This document shows positions 1 to 8,459 of a stretch of 31,702 bases of DNA, in pieces (the first letter of the stretch is position 1; each line of letters starts with the position of its first letter). The stretch is taken from positions 1 through 31,702 of the forward strand of contig DYMR01000001.1 in NCBI GenBank assembly GCA_020721485.1. The letters run 5' to 3'. A program made the translations under genes and the position numbers. The notes below the pieces were generated by a model that saw only the letters and a program-made list of their open reading frames with translations, ran no database searches and had not been told where the DNA came from. This stretch comes from Halothiobacillus neapolitanus. GTDB lineage: Bacteria > Pseudomonadota > Gammaproteobacteria > Halothiobacillales > Halothiobacillaceae.

Positions 1-71
1 CCCTGAGCAGGACTCGAACCTGCGACCCAATGATTAACAGTCATTTGCTCTACCGACTGAGCTATCAGGGA
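1..71 (-). tRNA. tRNA-Asn (GUU), 3' end cut off by the window edge
   Basis: Read on the minus strand this is a tRNA starting TCCCTGA. It has a D-arm with AGCTCAGTCGGTAGAGC, an anticodon loop CTGTTAATC giving anticodon GTT (Asn), and a T-loop GGTTCGAGTCC. The acceptor 3' strand TCAGGG is cut before its last pairing base, so the discriminator and any encoded CCA lie outside the window. Confidence 0.96.
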
Positions 72-95
72 ATACGTCGCGAAACGTGGAGCGGC

Positions 96-124
96 ATATT
101 AATGATGTCGCCCTGAGGCGTCAA
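96..124 (-). promoter_or_regulatory. sigma-70 promoter of tRNA-Asn
   Basis: On the minus strand a -35 TTGACG (119-124) and a -10 TAATAT (96-101) are separated by exactly 17 bp. The next bases are GC-rich (GCCGCTCC). Such a discriminator is known from stringently controlled stable-RNA promoters. The mature tRNA 5' end lies about 25 bp below the -10. Confidence 0.8.
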
Positions 125-150
125 GTCCGTTCGGCGGCTCTGCGGTGAAA

Positions 151-702
151 TTACAGCAATTCCAGTTCAGATTCGATGACCTTGGCGCCCGCTTTGGCGC
201 ATTCTTCATCGGTTTTGCCGGAGGGAGCGCCGGAAACTCCAATCGCGCCATAGACTTGTCCGCCCGCTTCAATCGGCACGCCGCCCGCGCCAAAAAATAG
301 CCCCGGTACGCGCCCGAGTGCGCCGTTGCCGCGTTCTTCGAGGCTGGAGGTGGCAGCGGTGAATGAGACGGCGGTGTAGGCCTTCATTTTGGAAATTTCT
401 AGGGTGAGATCGGGGGCGAGCACATCGCGCAGCACCGCTTGCGGTGCGCCGCCGCGATCCACCACGGTGACGCCGACTTGGATGCCTTTGGCGCGGCAGT
501 CGTGTACGGCGGCTTCTGCGGCCTTCAGTGCCATTTCCATCGACAGGCGCGGTACTTTGATGACCGGGGGTTGGCTGTCGTCGGCGGTGGCGCTGCCGGC
601 GCTCAGCAGTATGAGGCTGGCGAGGGCGACAATGACGGAGCTGCGGCGAGGAGATTGGGTGTGCGGGGTTCGAGTGGGTGAGGATTGACGGCGTGAGGAC
701 AT
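151..702 (-). CDS. Exported GlcG/HbpS-like protein (DUF336 family)
   Basis: The 183-residue product has a long basic N-terminus, a hydrophobic stretch at about residues 23-37 and a likely signal-peptidase site near ATA-DD (residues 38-42), so the mature protein is probably periplasmic. The rest matches the GlcG/HbpS fold: VTVVDRGGAPQAVLRD, then KMKAYTAVSF, the glycine-rich PGLFFGAGGVPI and a terminal GAIGVSGAPSGKTDEECA. Members bind haem or small ligands, or are named after the glycolate locus without being the oxidase; the function here is not known. The start is well supported by AAGGAG seven bases before the ATG. It is the third minus-strand gene after the ABC/DUF1854 pair, with 112 bp between, so it probably has its own promoter. 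Confidence 0.85.
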   Translation of the reverse strand: MSSRRQSSPTRTPHTQSPRRSSVIVALASLILLSAGSATADDSQPPVIKVPRLSMEMALKAAEAAVHDCRAKGIQVGVTVVDRGGAPQAVLRDVLAPDLTLEISKMKAYTAVSFTAATSSLEERGNGALGRVPGLFFGAGGVPIEAGGQVYGAIGVSGAPSGKTDEECAKAGAKVIESELELL

Positions 703-814
703 AGCTCGGCTCCTTAGGTTTCAGTTGCCCCAAGAGTGTGCGACGCCGGGGCGGGGGCTGCAAGTCGGGTTATATAGCTCGTCGAGCCGTTTGGTTTCCA
801 AAGATTTTTTTCGA

Positions 815-1279
815 TCAAAGAAAACGGGCAAGCAGGCGGCGGCTGTGCCGGTCGAGGGTGCTTAGGGTCGGGATGCGATAGGGCAGGCCGTGGGTGTCGG
901 TAATGAGTAGGCCGTCGTGGAAGCGGCGGATGTCGTCTTCGGATTTGAGGGTGAGTTCGCTGGCGCCCCGGTTGGTGGTGACGCGCCATTGGCTGGGGGT
1001 GCTGAAGCTCAGTACTTTGTCGATGCGCAGAATTTCCGGCACGAGTTCGCGTTCGGTCAGGGTGTGCCGGATTAGGGCGGCATCGTCGGCGGCCAGGTCG
1101 GCCAGGTCGGCAATAAACGCGCGTTCGTGGCCTTGGGTATCGACGAGGGCGATGAGTCGCTCGGGTTCGCTTAAGGCAAAGGCGCGCACGGGGATGACTA
1201 CGATGGGCGGGCTGTCCGGCTCGCTGAGCAGTAGTTGGTTGAATTCGTTGGTGAATAGGCGGCGGTTAGTCAGCGGCAT
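815..1279 (-). CDS. DUF1854 protein associated with cyanophycin loci
   Basis: This 154-residue soluble protein begins at the ATG at 1279, overlapping the last 14 bases of the ABC gene upstream, so the two are translationally coupled. It fits DUF1854 along its length: PVRAFALSEPERLIALVDTQG, then REL.PEILRIDKVLSFSTPSQW, the DDIRRFHDGLLITDTHGLPYRI block and a terminal LDRHSRRLLARFL. It has no signal peptide or membrane segment and no recognisable catalytic motif. From memory of genome annotations, this family is repeatedly found next to an ABC protein and cphA; its biochemical role is not established. The likely role, by context, is an accessory or regulatory partner of the ABC protein. Confidence 0.88.
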   Translation of the reverse strand: MPLTNRRLFTNEFNQLLLSEPDSPPIVVIPVRAFALSEPERLIALVDTQGHERAFIADLADLAADDAALIRHTLTERELVPEILRIDKVLSFSTPSQWRVTTNRGASELTLKSEDDIRRFHDGLLITDTHGLPYRIPTLSTLDRHSRRLLARFL

Positions 1280-3440
1280 GGGTCGGCTCCTCGGGCGCGG
1301 GCGCTTGGCTGCCCGCTTCGTTGAGTTTGATTTGCGCTTGATATAGGCGGTAGTAATGCCCTTGGCGTGCCAGCAGTTCGTGGTGTTCGCCGGTTTCGAC
1401 GATTTGCCCTTGATCGAGCACGACGAGCAGATCGGCTTGGCGCAGGGTGGAGAGCCGGTGGGCAATGGCGATGGTGGTGCGCCCTTGTACGAGGTAATCC
1501 AGCGCTTGCTGAATTTCCTGTTCGGTTTCTGTATCGACCGAGGCGGTGGCTTCGTCGAGGATCAGGATTTTCGGGTCGATCAACAGCGCGCGGGCGATGG
1601 ATATGCGTTGCCGTTCGCCGCCCGAGAGTGCTTGGCCGCGTTCGCCCACCAGTGAGTCGTAGCCTTGCGGCAGCCGGAGGATGAATTCATGCGCGTGCGC
1701 GGCACGGGCGGCGCGGATGATTTCTTCGCGGGTGGCCTCCGGTTTGCCGTAGGCGATGTTTTCGGCAATGGTGCCGAAAAATAAGAAGGGTTCTTGCAGA
1801 ACCAGGCCGATTTGTTGGCGGTAATCGGCCACGCGGAATTGGCGAATGTCGGTGCCGTCGAACAGGATTTTTCCGGCGGATACATCGTAAAACCGCGCGA
1901 TGAGGTTCACGAGGGTGGTTTTGCCGGAGCCAGAATGCCCGACGAGGCCGATCATGGCGCCCTGTGGAATGCTCAGGGTGATGTTGTTCAGAATGTGGCG
2001 GTTGCCGTGGCGGAAATCCACCTGTTCGAGCCGCAGCGCGGCGGGGCGATTGGCCGGAGATTCGGGCTGAAGGGGATCGGGCACGCCGGCTTCGTGGTCG
2101 AGAATATCGAAGATGCGTTTGGTGCCGGCGGCGGTTTTTTGGGTGACGGCGACGATGCGGCTCATCGAATCCATGCGCGAGTAAAACCGGCTGATGTAGG
2201 CCAGAAACGCGGTGAGCACGCCGACGGTGATCGAGCCTTGCGAGACTTGCCAAATGCCGAATGCCCAAACGATCAGCAGGCCGAATTCGGTCAGGGCGGT
2301 CACGGTCGGGCCAAACAGCGACCACACGCGGTTCACGCGGTCGTTGATGTGCAAACTTTGGCGATTGGCGGCGGTGAAGCGCTCGGCTTCGCGGGCTTCT
2401 TGCGAAAACGCTTTGACCACGCGGATGCCGGGAATGGTGTCCGACAGAATGTTCGTGACTTGCGCCCAAACGCGGTCGGCGCGTTCAAAGCCGGTGCGCA
2501 GGCGGTCGCGTACCAAATGAATCATCCAGGCGATGATCGGCAGCGGGATGAGGGTGACGAGCGCAAGCCAGGGGTTGATGCTGAACAGGATGATGGCGGT
2601 CATCACGATCATCAACACATCGGTCGCAAAATCCAGCAAGTGCAGAGAGAGAAACAGGTTGATGCGGTCGGTTTCTGCGCCGATGCGCGCCATCAAATCG
2701 CCGGTGCGTTTGCTGCCGAAATAATCGAGCGATAGTCCGAGCAAATGGTTGTAGGTGGTGGTGCGGATGTCCACACCGATCCGTTCGCTCACGCGCGCGA
2801 GGACATAGGTGCGCGCCCAGCCGAGCCCCCAGGCCACCAGTGCGGCGGCGAGCAGCCCGCCCAAGTATTTGCCGACGATCCAAGGGTCGATGTCTTGCCC
2901 GTTTTGGAACGGAATCAGCACATCATCCATCAGCGGCATGGTGAGGTAGGGCGGCACGAGGGTGGCGGCGGTGGCGGCCAGCGTCAGGAAAAAGCCCAAC
3001 AACAAGCGGTTGCGATAGGGGCGGGCGAACCGCCACAGGCGCAGCAGGGTGAGGGTCGAGGCGGTGTCCGGGCTGTCGTCCAGCCAGTGTTCGACCGGGG
3101 CGACTGGGGCAGGGGTGGCCGCCGGGCTGGGCGTGGCGCGCGCTGCAAAGCGTTCGATCAGTTTTTCTGCCTGCGCGCGGTGTTTCATGGTGAAACGCCA
3201 GTGCGCCTTGCGCTGATGGGCATCGACGAGGGCTAGGGTGCCTACTCCGGCGTGGTCGCTGAAAATCAGCGTGTCACCCGCCGCCAACGGCCATTCCGCC
3301 AGCACCGTGGGCGAAGATTCGCTGGATTCGAGTCGCAAGTGTTGCGCGGTTAAGACAAGCCGGTGGCGGCAAAAAGCCAGTTCGGTCGTCAAATCCAATG
3401 AAATTTCGGCCAAAACCGGGGGAGATATGGGGTGGGGCAC
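1266..3440 (-). CDS. ABC exporter-type ATPase/permease linked to cyanophycin genes
   Basis: The 724-residue protein has three parts. Residues 1 to about 110 form an extra soluble domain, beta-rich by eye, ending in a helix (MKHRAQAEKLIERF). Residues about 130-430 are a type I exporter membrane domain, starting RLWRFARPYRNRLLLGFFL. The C-terminus is a nucleotide-binding domain with Walker A GHSGSGKTT (about 500), Q-loop VLQEPFLFFGTIAENI, signature LSGGERQR (about 603), Walker B ILILDEATAS and H-loop AIAHRLST. All ATPase motifs are intact, so a half-transporter acting as a homodimer is expected. The start is GTG with TAGGAAA six bases upstream. It is divergent from the cyanophycin synthetases and overlaps the DUF1854 gene. 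The substrate is unknown; linkage to cyanophycin is inferred from context. Confidence 0.9.
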   Translation of the reverse strand: MPHPISPPVLAEISLDLTTELAFCRHRLVLTAQHLRLESSESSPTVLAEWPLAAGDTLIFSDHAGVGTLALVDAHQRKAHWRFTMKHRAQAEKLIERFAARATPSPAATPAPVAPVEHWLDDSPDTASTLTLLRLWRFARPYRNRLLLGFFLTLAATAATLVPPYLTMPLMDDVLIPFQNGQDIDPWIVGKYLGGLLAAALVAWGLGWARTYVLARVSERIGVDIRTTTYNHLLGLSLDYFGSKRTGDLMARIGAETDRINLFLSLHLLDFATDVLMIVMTAIILFSINPWLALVTLIPLPIIAWMIHLVRDRLRTGFERADRVWAQVTNILSDTIPGIRVVKAFSQEAREAERFTAANRQSLHINDRVNRVWSLFGPTVTALTEFGLLIVWAFGIWQVSQGSITVGVLTAFLAYISRFYSRMDSMSRIVAVTQKTAAGTKRIFDILDHEAGVPDPLQPESPANRPAALRLEQVDFRHGNRHILNNITLSIPQGAMIGLVGHSGSGKTTLVNLIARFYDVSAGKILFDGTDIRQFRVADYRQQIGLVLQEPFLFFGTIAENIAYGKPEATREEIIRAARAAHAHEFILRLPQGYDSLVGERGQALSGGERQRISIARALLIDPKILILDEATASVDTETEQEIQQALDYLVQGRTTIAIAHRLSTLRQADLLVVLDQGQIVETGEHHELLARQGHYYRLYQAQIKLNEAGSQAPAPEEPTHAAD

Positions 3441-3520
3441 GCCGTTTTCCTATGAATTTCGCCAAGACGGGAACTTTTTGTTGCCGGGCGATTGGCCAAG
3501 CGTTTAGTTGGGTTGGCTTT

Positions 3521-3540
3521 TAACGGATAATAAGCCGTTA
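3521..3540. promoter_or_regulatory. Dyad in the ABC/cyanophycin synthetase intergenic region
   Basis: TAACGG and CCGTTA are perfect 6-bp inverted arms around eight bases (TAACGG-ATAATAAG-CCGTTA). The left arm overlaps GATAAT (3525-3530), a 5/6 match to a -10 box on the plus strand, but no convincing -35 is visible. A second small palindrome, TTGGCCAA, is at 3492-3499. The position between divergent genes suggests an operator, but none is known to me with this sequence. Confidence 0.45.
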
Positions 3541-3621
3541 GTTTATCCGCCGAGTGGCGGAATGTATGCAGCGCACGGCGGGGAATTGTATCGCGTGCCG
3601 CTGCAATTGTTCTGCGGGCAG

Positions 3622-5784
3622 ATGGGGTGGCCGGTGGCTAAAAGCATTGAGTTTTTGAATTTTATTTCCCTGCGCGGCCCGAGTATCTGGACTTATGCCC
3701 CGGTACTTGAGGCGTGGGTGGATATTGGCGAGCTGGAAGAATGCCCGTCGAACACCATTCCGGGGTTGTATGAGCGCCTGTCCACTTGGCTCCCCGGCTT
3801 GATTGAACACCGGTGCAGCTACGAAGAGCGCGGCGGCTTTTTGCGGCGGTTGGCGGAAGGGACTTGGCCGGCGCACATCATGGAGCATGTCTCGCTCGAA
3901 TTATTGACCCTCGCCGGTATGAGCAACGGCTTTGGCCGTGCGCGCGAAACGCCGATTCGCGGCGTGTACAAGGTGGTGGTCACGGCCTGGGATGAAGATG
4001 TCTCGAAATTGGCGCTCATCACCGCGCGCGATTTGTTGATGGCCGCCATCGAAGATCGCCCGTTTGATTTGCCCGCTGCTTTGGCCGCTTTGGCCGAGAT
4101 GAAAGATGATCGTTTTTTAGGCCCTTCGACGGCCAGCATCGTCGAGGCGGCGGTCGCTCGGCGCATTCCGTTTATTCGCTTGAGCGACAGCAGCTTGGTG
4201 CAGTTGGGCTACGGCGCGGCGCGGCGGATGATTTGGACGGCGGAAACCGGGCGCACCTCCGCGATTGCCGAGGGGATTTCGCGCGATAAAGACCTGACCA
4301 AATCCTTGCTGCAATCCTGCGGCGTGCCGGTGCCGGAAGGCGTGCTGGTGGCCAGTGCCGATGAGGCCTGGGCGGAAGCGCAATCTTTGGGGTTGCCGGT
4401 GGTGGTGAAGCCGGAAGATGGCAATCATGGCCGAGGCGTGTTCACCCATCTGCTGCATGAGCACGAGGTGCGCGATGCGTTCGTGCGGGCGCTGGCCGAG
4501 GGCAGCGGGGTGCTGGTCGAGCGGCACATTCCCGGCATTGAACACCGCGTGCTGGTGGTGGGCGGGCGGGTGGCCGCTGCGGCGCGGGGCGAAGAAACCG
4601 TGGTGATTGGGGATGGCGTACACACCATCGAAGATTTGGTCGAGCGCCAAATCAACACCGATCCTCGGCGCGGCACCACCGAGGCGCATCCCTTGAATTT
4701 GGCCGCCATTGACGCCGCCGCCCGCATGGAATTGGCGCGCGATGGTCTGACCGATCAATCCATTCCCGCCGCCGGGCAGCGCGTGTTGATCTCGCGCCAC
4801 GGCAATGTGGCGTATGACTGCACGGCGGCGGTGCATCCGGCGGTGGCCGCGCAGTGCGTGCTGGCTGCGCGCATCGTCGGGCTGGATATTGCGGGCATCG
4901 ACATTGTGACGCCGGATATTGGCCAGCCGTTGCGGGCGGTGGGCGGTGCGGTGATTGAGGTCAACGCCGGCCCCGGCTTGCTGATGCATTTGCGACCGGC
5001 CAGCGGCGAACCCGCGCCGGTGGGGCAGGCCATTGTCGATCACCTATTCCCCGACGGGGACGAGGGGCGCATTCCCTTGGTCGGCATTACCGGTTCCACC
5101 CAACAGGCTGAAGCGGCCTGCGTGTTGCACCACCTGCTGCAAATGACGGGGCGCACCGTGGGTTTGGCGTCTTCGCATGGCTTGTTTGTCAAAGCCCGGC
5201 CGATTGCACGGGGCGATCAGGCCAACCGGGTGGCGGCCAGCCGCTTGCTGGTGCATGCGGGCATGGAAATGGCCGTGGTCGAAAACAGCGCGCGGGTGAT
5301 TTTGGGTGAAGGCTTGGCGTATGACCGCTGTGCCGTGGGCATCGTGACCGACATTGAGGTGGCGCAGCATTTGGGTGCGTTCCATATTGATTCGCCGGAA
5401 AAAGTCTTCAGCATTTTCCGCACGCAGATTGATGTCGTGTTGCCCAGCGGAGTGGGCGTATTGAATGCGGATGATCCGCTGATCGCCGATATGGCGCCCC
5501 TGTGCGATGGCGAGGTGATTTTCTGCACGCAGCAGCCGGATTCGGCGGTGGTGGCAGCGCATCGCGCGGCGGGACGGCGGGCGTTGGTGTGGTCCGCTTC
5601 CGGCATAACGGCCTATCAAGGCGATGCGGTGTGGGCGGTGTTTTCTCCGCCAGACATTCAACCGGCGCCGATGGCGTTGCTCGGCGCGATTGCCGCTGCC
5701 TGGGCGCTGGGTTTGACGGCGGAACTGATTCGGGCGGGGCTGTCCACTTGGGTGTCCGGCCGCGTGTGTAATGCCTTGGTTTGA
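3622..5784 (+). CDS. cphA': Cyanophycin synthetase paralogue with degenerate Mur-ligase domain (CphA'/CphA2-like)
   Basis: About 720 residues from the ATG at 3622. The family's conserved N-terminus (SLRGPSIWTYAPVLEAWVDI) begins about 16 residues in. The ATP-grasp domain, which in CphA joins Asp to the backbone, looks intact from about residue 210: RTSAIAEGISRDKDLTK, then VVVKPEDGNHGRGV and VIEVNAGPGLLMHLRP. The following Mur-ligase-like domain is eroded. The P-loop GTNGKTT of CphA is replaced by GITGSTQQ at about residue 488, with no lysine; ETARGG has become ENSARV; and the C-terminal Mur subdomain is missing. It is therefore unlikely to add arginine itself. CphA2 enzymes of cyanobacteria polymerise Asp-Arg dipeptides with one active site, and betaproteobacteria carry a CphA' beside CphA; which role applies here is open. 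Translation could also start at TTG 3508, ATG 3562 or GTG 3634. It ends 30 bp before cphA. Confidence 0.87.
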   Translation: MGWPVAKSIEFLNFISLRGPSIWTYAPVLEAWVDIGELEECPSNTIPGLYERLSTWLPGLIEHRCSYEERGGFLRRLAEGTWPAHIMEHVSLELLTLAGMSNGFGRARETPIRGVYKVVVTAWDEDVSKLALITARDLLMAAIEDRPFDLPAALAALAEMKDDRFLGPSTASIVEAAVARRIPFIRLSDSSLVQLGYGAARRMIWTAETGRTSAIAEGISRDKDLTKSLLQSCGVPVPEGVLVASADEAWAEAQSLGLPVVVKPEDGNHGRGVFTHLLHEHEVRDAFVRALAEGSGVLVERHIPGIEHRVLVVGGRVAAAARGEETVVIGDGVHTIEDLVERQINTDPRRGTTEAHPLNLAAIDAAARMELARDGLTDQSIPAAGQRVLISRHGNVAYDCTAAVHPAVAAQCVLAARIVGLDIAGIDIVTPDIGQPLRAVGGAVIEVNAGPGLLMHLRPASGEPAPVGQAIVDHLFPDGDEGRIPLVGITGSTQQAEAACVLHHLLQMTGRTVGLASSHGLFVKARPIARGDQANRVAASRLLVHAGMEMAVVENSARVILGEGLAYDRCAVGIVTDIEVAQHLGAFHIDSPEKVFSIFRTQIDVVLPSGVGVLNADDPLIADMAPLCDGEVIFCTQQPDSAVVAAHRAAGRRALVWSASGITAYQGDAVWAVFSPPDIQPAPMALLGAIAAAWALGLTAELIRAGLSTWVSGRVCNALV

Positions 5785-5814
5785 GCGGTTCAGAATAAAT
5801 AAAAGGTTGTTTTG

Positions 5815-8412
5815 ATGGAAATCTCCCGCGTGCGTGCGCTGCGTGGCCCGAATCTTTGGTCGCGGCATACTTCGATTCAAGCGTTGGTGGCGTGCCCGAC
5901 CGAGGCCGAACAGGATGTGACTTTATTCCCGGATTTTGAAATCCGTTTGCGCGCGCGCCTGCCCACTTTGGGGCATTTGCACGCGATTGGCCGTCATGAC
6001 GCCCTATCGCTGGCGGATGTGCTGGCGCATTCGGCGCTGTCGCTGCAAATCGCCGCCGGCTGCCCGGTCACTTTCCACCGCTGTGTGCCCACCACGGAAG
6101 TGGGGGTGTACCAATTGGTCGTCGAATACACCGAAGAAGCCGTGGGGCGCTTGGCGCTGGAACTGGCCGAAGGGTTGCTGCGTTCCGTGCTGGACGACAC
6201 CGCCTTCGAGCTGTCGGGCGCGCTGACCGCCCTGCAAGCGTTGGATGAAGACGAGCGATTGGGGCCGAGTACCGGCTCGATCGTGCAGGCGGCGATTGCG
6301 CGGGGCATTCCCTACCGGCGGCTGACTTCCGGCAGCTTGGTGCAACTTGGCTGGGGCAGTCGTCAGCGGCGGATTCAGGCGGCAGAAATTGACCGCACCA
6401 GCGCGATTGCGGAATCCATTGCGCAAGATAAACAGCTCACCAAAGCCTTACTGCGCGCCGCCGGCATTCCGGTGCCGGTGGGGCGGGCGGTGTCCTCGGC
6501 GGACGATGCCTGGCATGCCGCGCAGGAAATTGGTTTTCCGGTCGTCGTCAAGCCACGGGATGGCAATCAAGGGCGCGGCGTCGCGGTGAATATCACCACC
6601 GAAGAGCAGCTCCGCCGAGCCTACGCCAGTGCGCGGGAAGAAAGCCGGCATGTGCTGGTCGAGCGCTTCATGCCGGGTTACGACTTTCGCGTGCTGGTGG
6701 TGGGGCAGCAGGTGGTTGCTGCGGCGCGCCGTGATCCGCCGATGGTGCAAGGGGATGGCGTGCATACCGTGGCGGAGTTGATCGAGCAGCTCAATACCGA
6801 TCCGCGCCGAGGGGATGGCCACGCCCACGCGCTCACCCGCATTCGGGTGGATGACATCACCCTCGTGGCGCTTGAAGCGCAGGGCTATCGGCTCGATACC
6901 GTGCCCGCCGTCGGGGTCGCCGTGGTGCTGCGCAACAATGGCAATCTCTCGACCGGCGGCACCGCCACCGATGTGACCGAAGATTTGCATCCGGAAATTG
7001 CCGCTCGCGCGGTGGATGCCGCCCGCATGATTGGGCTGGATGTCTGCGGCGTGGATTTACTCTGCGAACGCATTTCCGAGCCGCTCGAAACGCAAAACGG
7101 CGGCTTTGTCGAGCTGAACGCCGCGCCGGGCTTGCGCATGCACCTTCAGCCTTCCGCCGGCAAACCGCGACCGGTGGGCGAAGCCATTTTGAATGAAGTG
7201 TTCCCGCCGGGCGAAGACGGGCGCATTCCTGTGGTTGCCGTATCGGGCACCAACGGGAAAACCACCACCACGCGGCTGATCGGGCATTTTTTGACGCAAG
7301 CGGGCTTGGGCGTGGGCATTACCACCACCGATGGCGTGTACATCGCGGGGGAGCGGATCGATACCGACGATTGCGCCGGCCCCATCAGCGCGCGCAATGT
7401 GCTGATGCACCCGTTGGTCGATGCGGCGGTGTTCGAAACCGCGCGCGGCGGCATCCTGCGCCAAGGCTTGGCGTTTGATCGCTGCGATGTCGCGGTCATC
7501 ACCAATATTGGGCTGGGCGATCACCTCGGGTTGGCCTACATCAACACGGTCGAAGACTTGGCCGTGGTCAAGCGCGTGATCGTGGACAATGTATCCCCGC
7601 AGGGCATGGCGGTGCTCAACGCTGCCGACCCCATCGTCGCGAAAATGGCAGACACCGCGCCGGCGCCCGTCACCCTGTTCGCGCTGGATAAAACCCTGCC
7701 GCGCATGATTGCCTGGCGGGAAATGGGGCACCGCATTCTCTACCGCGATGGCGCGGACCTTGTTGCCGAACAGGGCGCCTTCCAATGGCGCATGGCGCTG
7801 GCGGAAATGCCGCTGACGCGCGGCGGCTTAATCGACTTTCAAATCGAAAACGCCATGGCGGCGGTGGGTGCCGCTTGGGGCTTGAACCTGCCTTGGGCGC
7901 GCATCGAAGCGGGGCTGCGCTCGTTCGATAGCGACGCAGCGCAAGCGCCGGGGCGGTTCAACTTTTTCGACTATCGGGGCGCGACCTTAATCGCCGATTA
8001 CGGCCACAACAGCGACGCCATTGCCGCACTCTGCCGCGCGGTAGAAAACCTGCCGAACCCCGGCAAACGCCTGGTGGTCATCAGCGGCGCGGGCGACCGG
8101 CGAGACGAAGACATCCGTCAGCAAACCCAAATTCTGGGTGGCGTGTTCGACGAAGTCATCCTGTATCAAGACGCCTGCCAGCGCGGTCGGGCGGATGGCG
8201 AAGTCGTCGCCTTACTGCGTGCCGGACTGGCCGGCGCCGCCCGCACTCGGCATGTCGAAGAAATTACCGGTGAATTCAATGCCATGGATCGCGCCTTGGC
8301 GCGGCTCGAACCCGGCATGGTGTGCCTGGTGCTCATCGACCAAGTCGATGCGGCGCTGGCCTATGTGCAGGAAAAAGTGAACGCCGGAAACGAACGGCCA
8401 AACCCCGTATGA
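5815..8412 (+). CDS. cphA: Cyanophycin synthetase CphA
   Basis: The 865-residue enzyme makes the storage polymer multi-L-arginyl-poly-L-aspartate from Asp, Arg and ATP in the cytoplasm. The N-terminus (SRVRALRGPNLWSRHTSIQALV) is typical of the family. The ATP-grasp domain begins at about residue 194 (RTSAIAESIAQDKQLTK; VVVKPRDGNQGRGV; FVELNAAPGLRMHLQP). The Mur-ligase domain has a complete P-loop SGTNGKTTTT at about 476-485, the TTTDGVYI and ETARGGILRQGLAFDRCD motifs, and a C-terminal subdomain with IADYGHNSDAI. Length and motifs are those of a complete CphA1-type enzyme. I place the start at ATG 5815 rather than the TTG just before it, because AAGG lies eight bases upstream. No cyanophycinase or isoaspartyl dipeptidase gene is in the window. 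It is likely co-transcribed with the paralogue upstream. Confidence 0.97.
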   Translation: MEISRVRALRGPNLWSRHTSIQALVACPTEAEQDVTLFPDFEIRLRARLPTLGHLHAIGRHDALSLADVLAHSALSLQIAAGCPVTFHRCVPTTEVGVYQLVVEYTEEAVGRLALELAEGLLRSVLDDTAFELSGALTALQALDEDERLGPSTGSIVQAAIARGIPYRRLTSGSLVQLGWGSRQRRIQAAEIDRTSAIAESIAQDKQLTKALLRAAGIPVPVGRAVSSADDAWHAAQEIGFPVVVKPRDGNQGRGVAVNITTEEQLRRAYASAREESRHVLVERFMPGYDFRVLVVGQQVVAAARRDPPMVQGDGVHTVAELIEQLNTDPRRGDGHAHALTRIRVDDITLVALEAQGYRLDTVPAVGVAVVLRNNGNLSTGGTATDVTEDLHPEIAARAVDAARMIGLDVCGVDLLCERISEPLETQNGGFVELNAAPGLRMHLQPSAGKPRPVGEAILNEVFPPGEDGRIPVVAVSGTNGKTTTTRLIGHFLTQAGLGVGITTTDGVYIAGERIDTDDCAGPISARNVLMHPLVDAAVFETARGGILRQGLAFDRCDVAVITNIGLGDHLGLAYINTVEDLAVVKRVIVDNVSPQGMAVLNAADPIVAKMADTAPAPVTLFALDKTLPRMIAWREMGHRILYRDGADLVAEQGAFQWRMALAEMPLTRGGLIDFQIENAMAAVGAAWGLNLPWARIEAGLRSFDSDAAQAPGRFNFFDYRGATLIADYGHNSDAIAALCRAVENLPNPGKRLVVISGAGDRRDEDIRQQTQILGGVFDEVILYQDACQRGRADGEVVALLRAGLAGAARTRHVEEITGEFNAMDRALARLEPGMVCLVLIDQVDAALAYVQEKVNAGNERPNPV

Positions 8413-8459
8413 ATGGCGCGCGCGCTGGGTTTTTTGGCGATTTGGGTAGATTTTGACGG

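Noticed and set aside
1794..2735. Long open frame antisense to the ABC gene (313 codons)
   Set aside because: It is the shadow of a GC-rich coding strand: low-complexity His/Gly/Ala composition, no family match and no ribosome site. The same applies to other long antisense frames, such as 4117-5043 and 12210-13274.
3508..3621. N-terminal extension of the cyanophycin synthetase paralogue from a TTG codon
   Set aside because: The extension contains the TAACGG dyad and a -10-like hexamer, does not resemble the family N-terminus, and starts at a rare codon. ATG 3622 gives a usual leader length. The choice is not certain.
8409..8447. An ATG start for jetA overlapping the cphA stop
   Set aside because: It is in frame but ends at TAG 8445-8447, so jetA must begin at GTG 8460.
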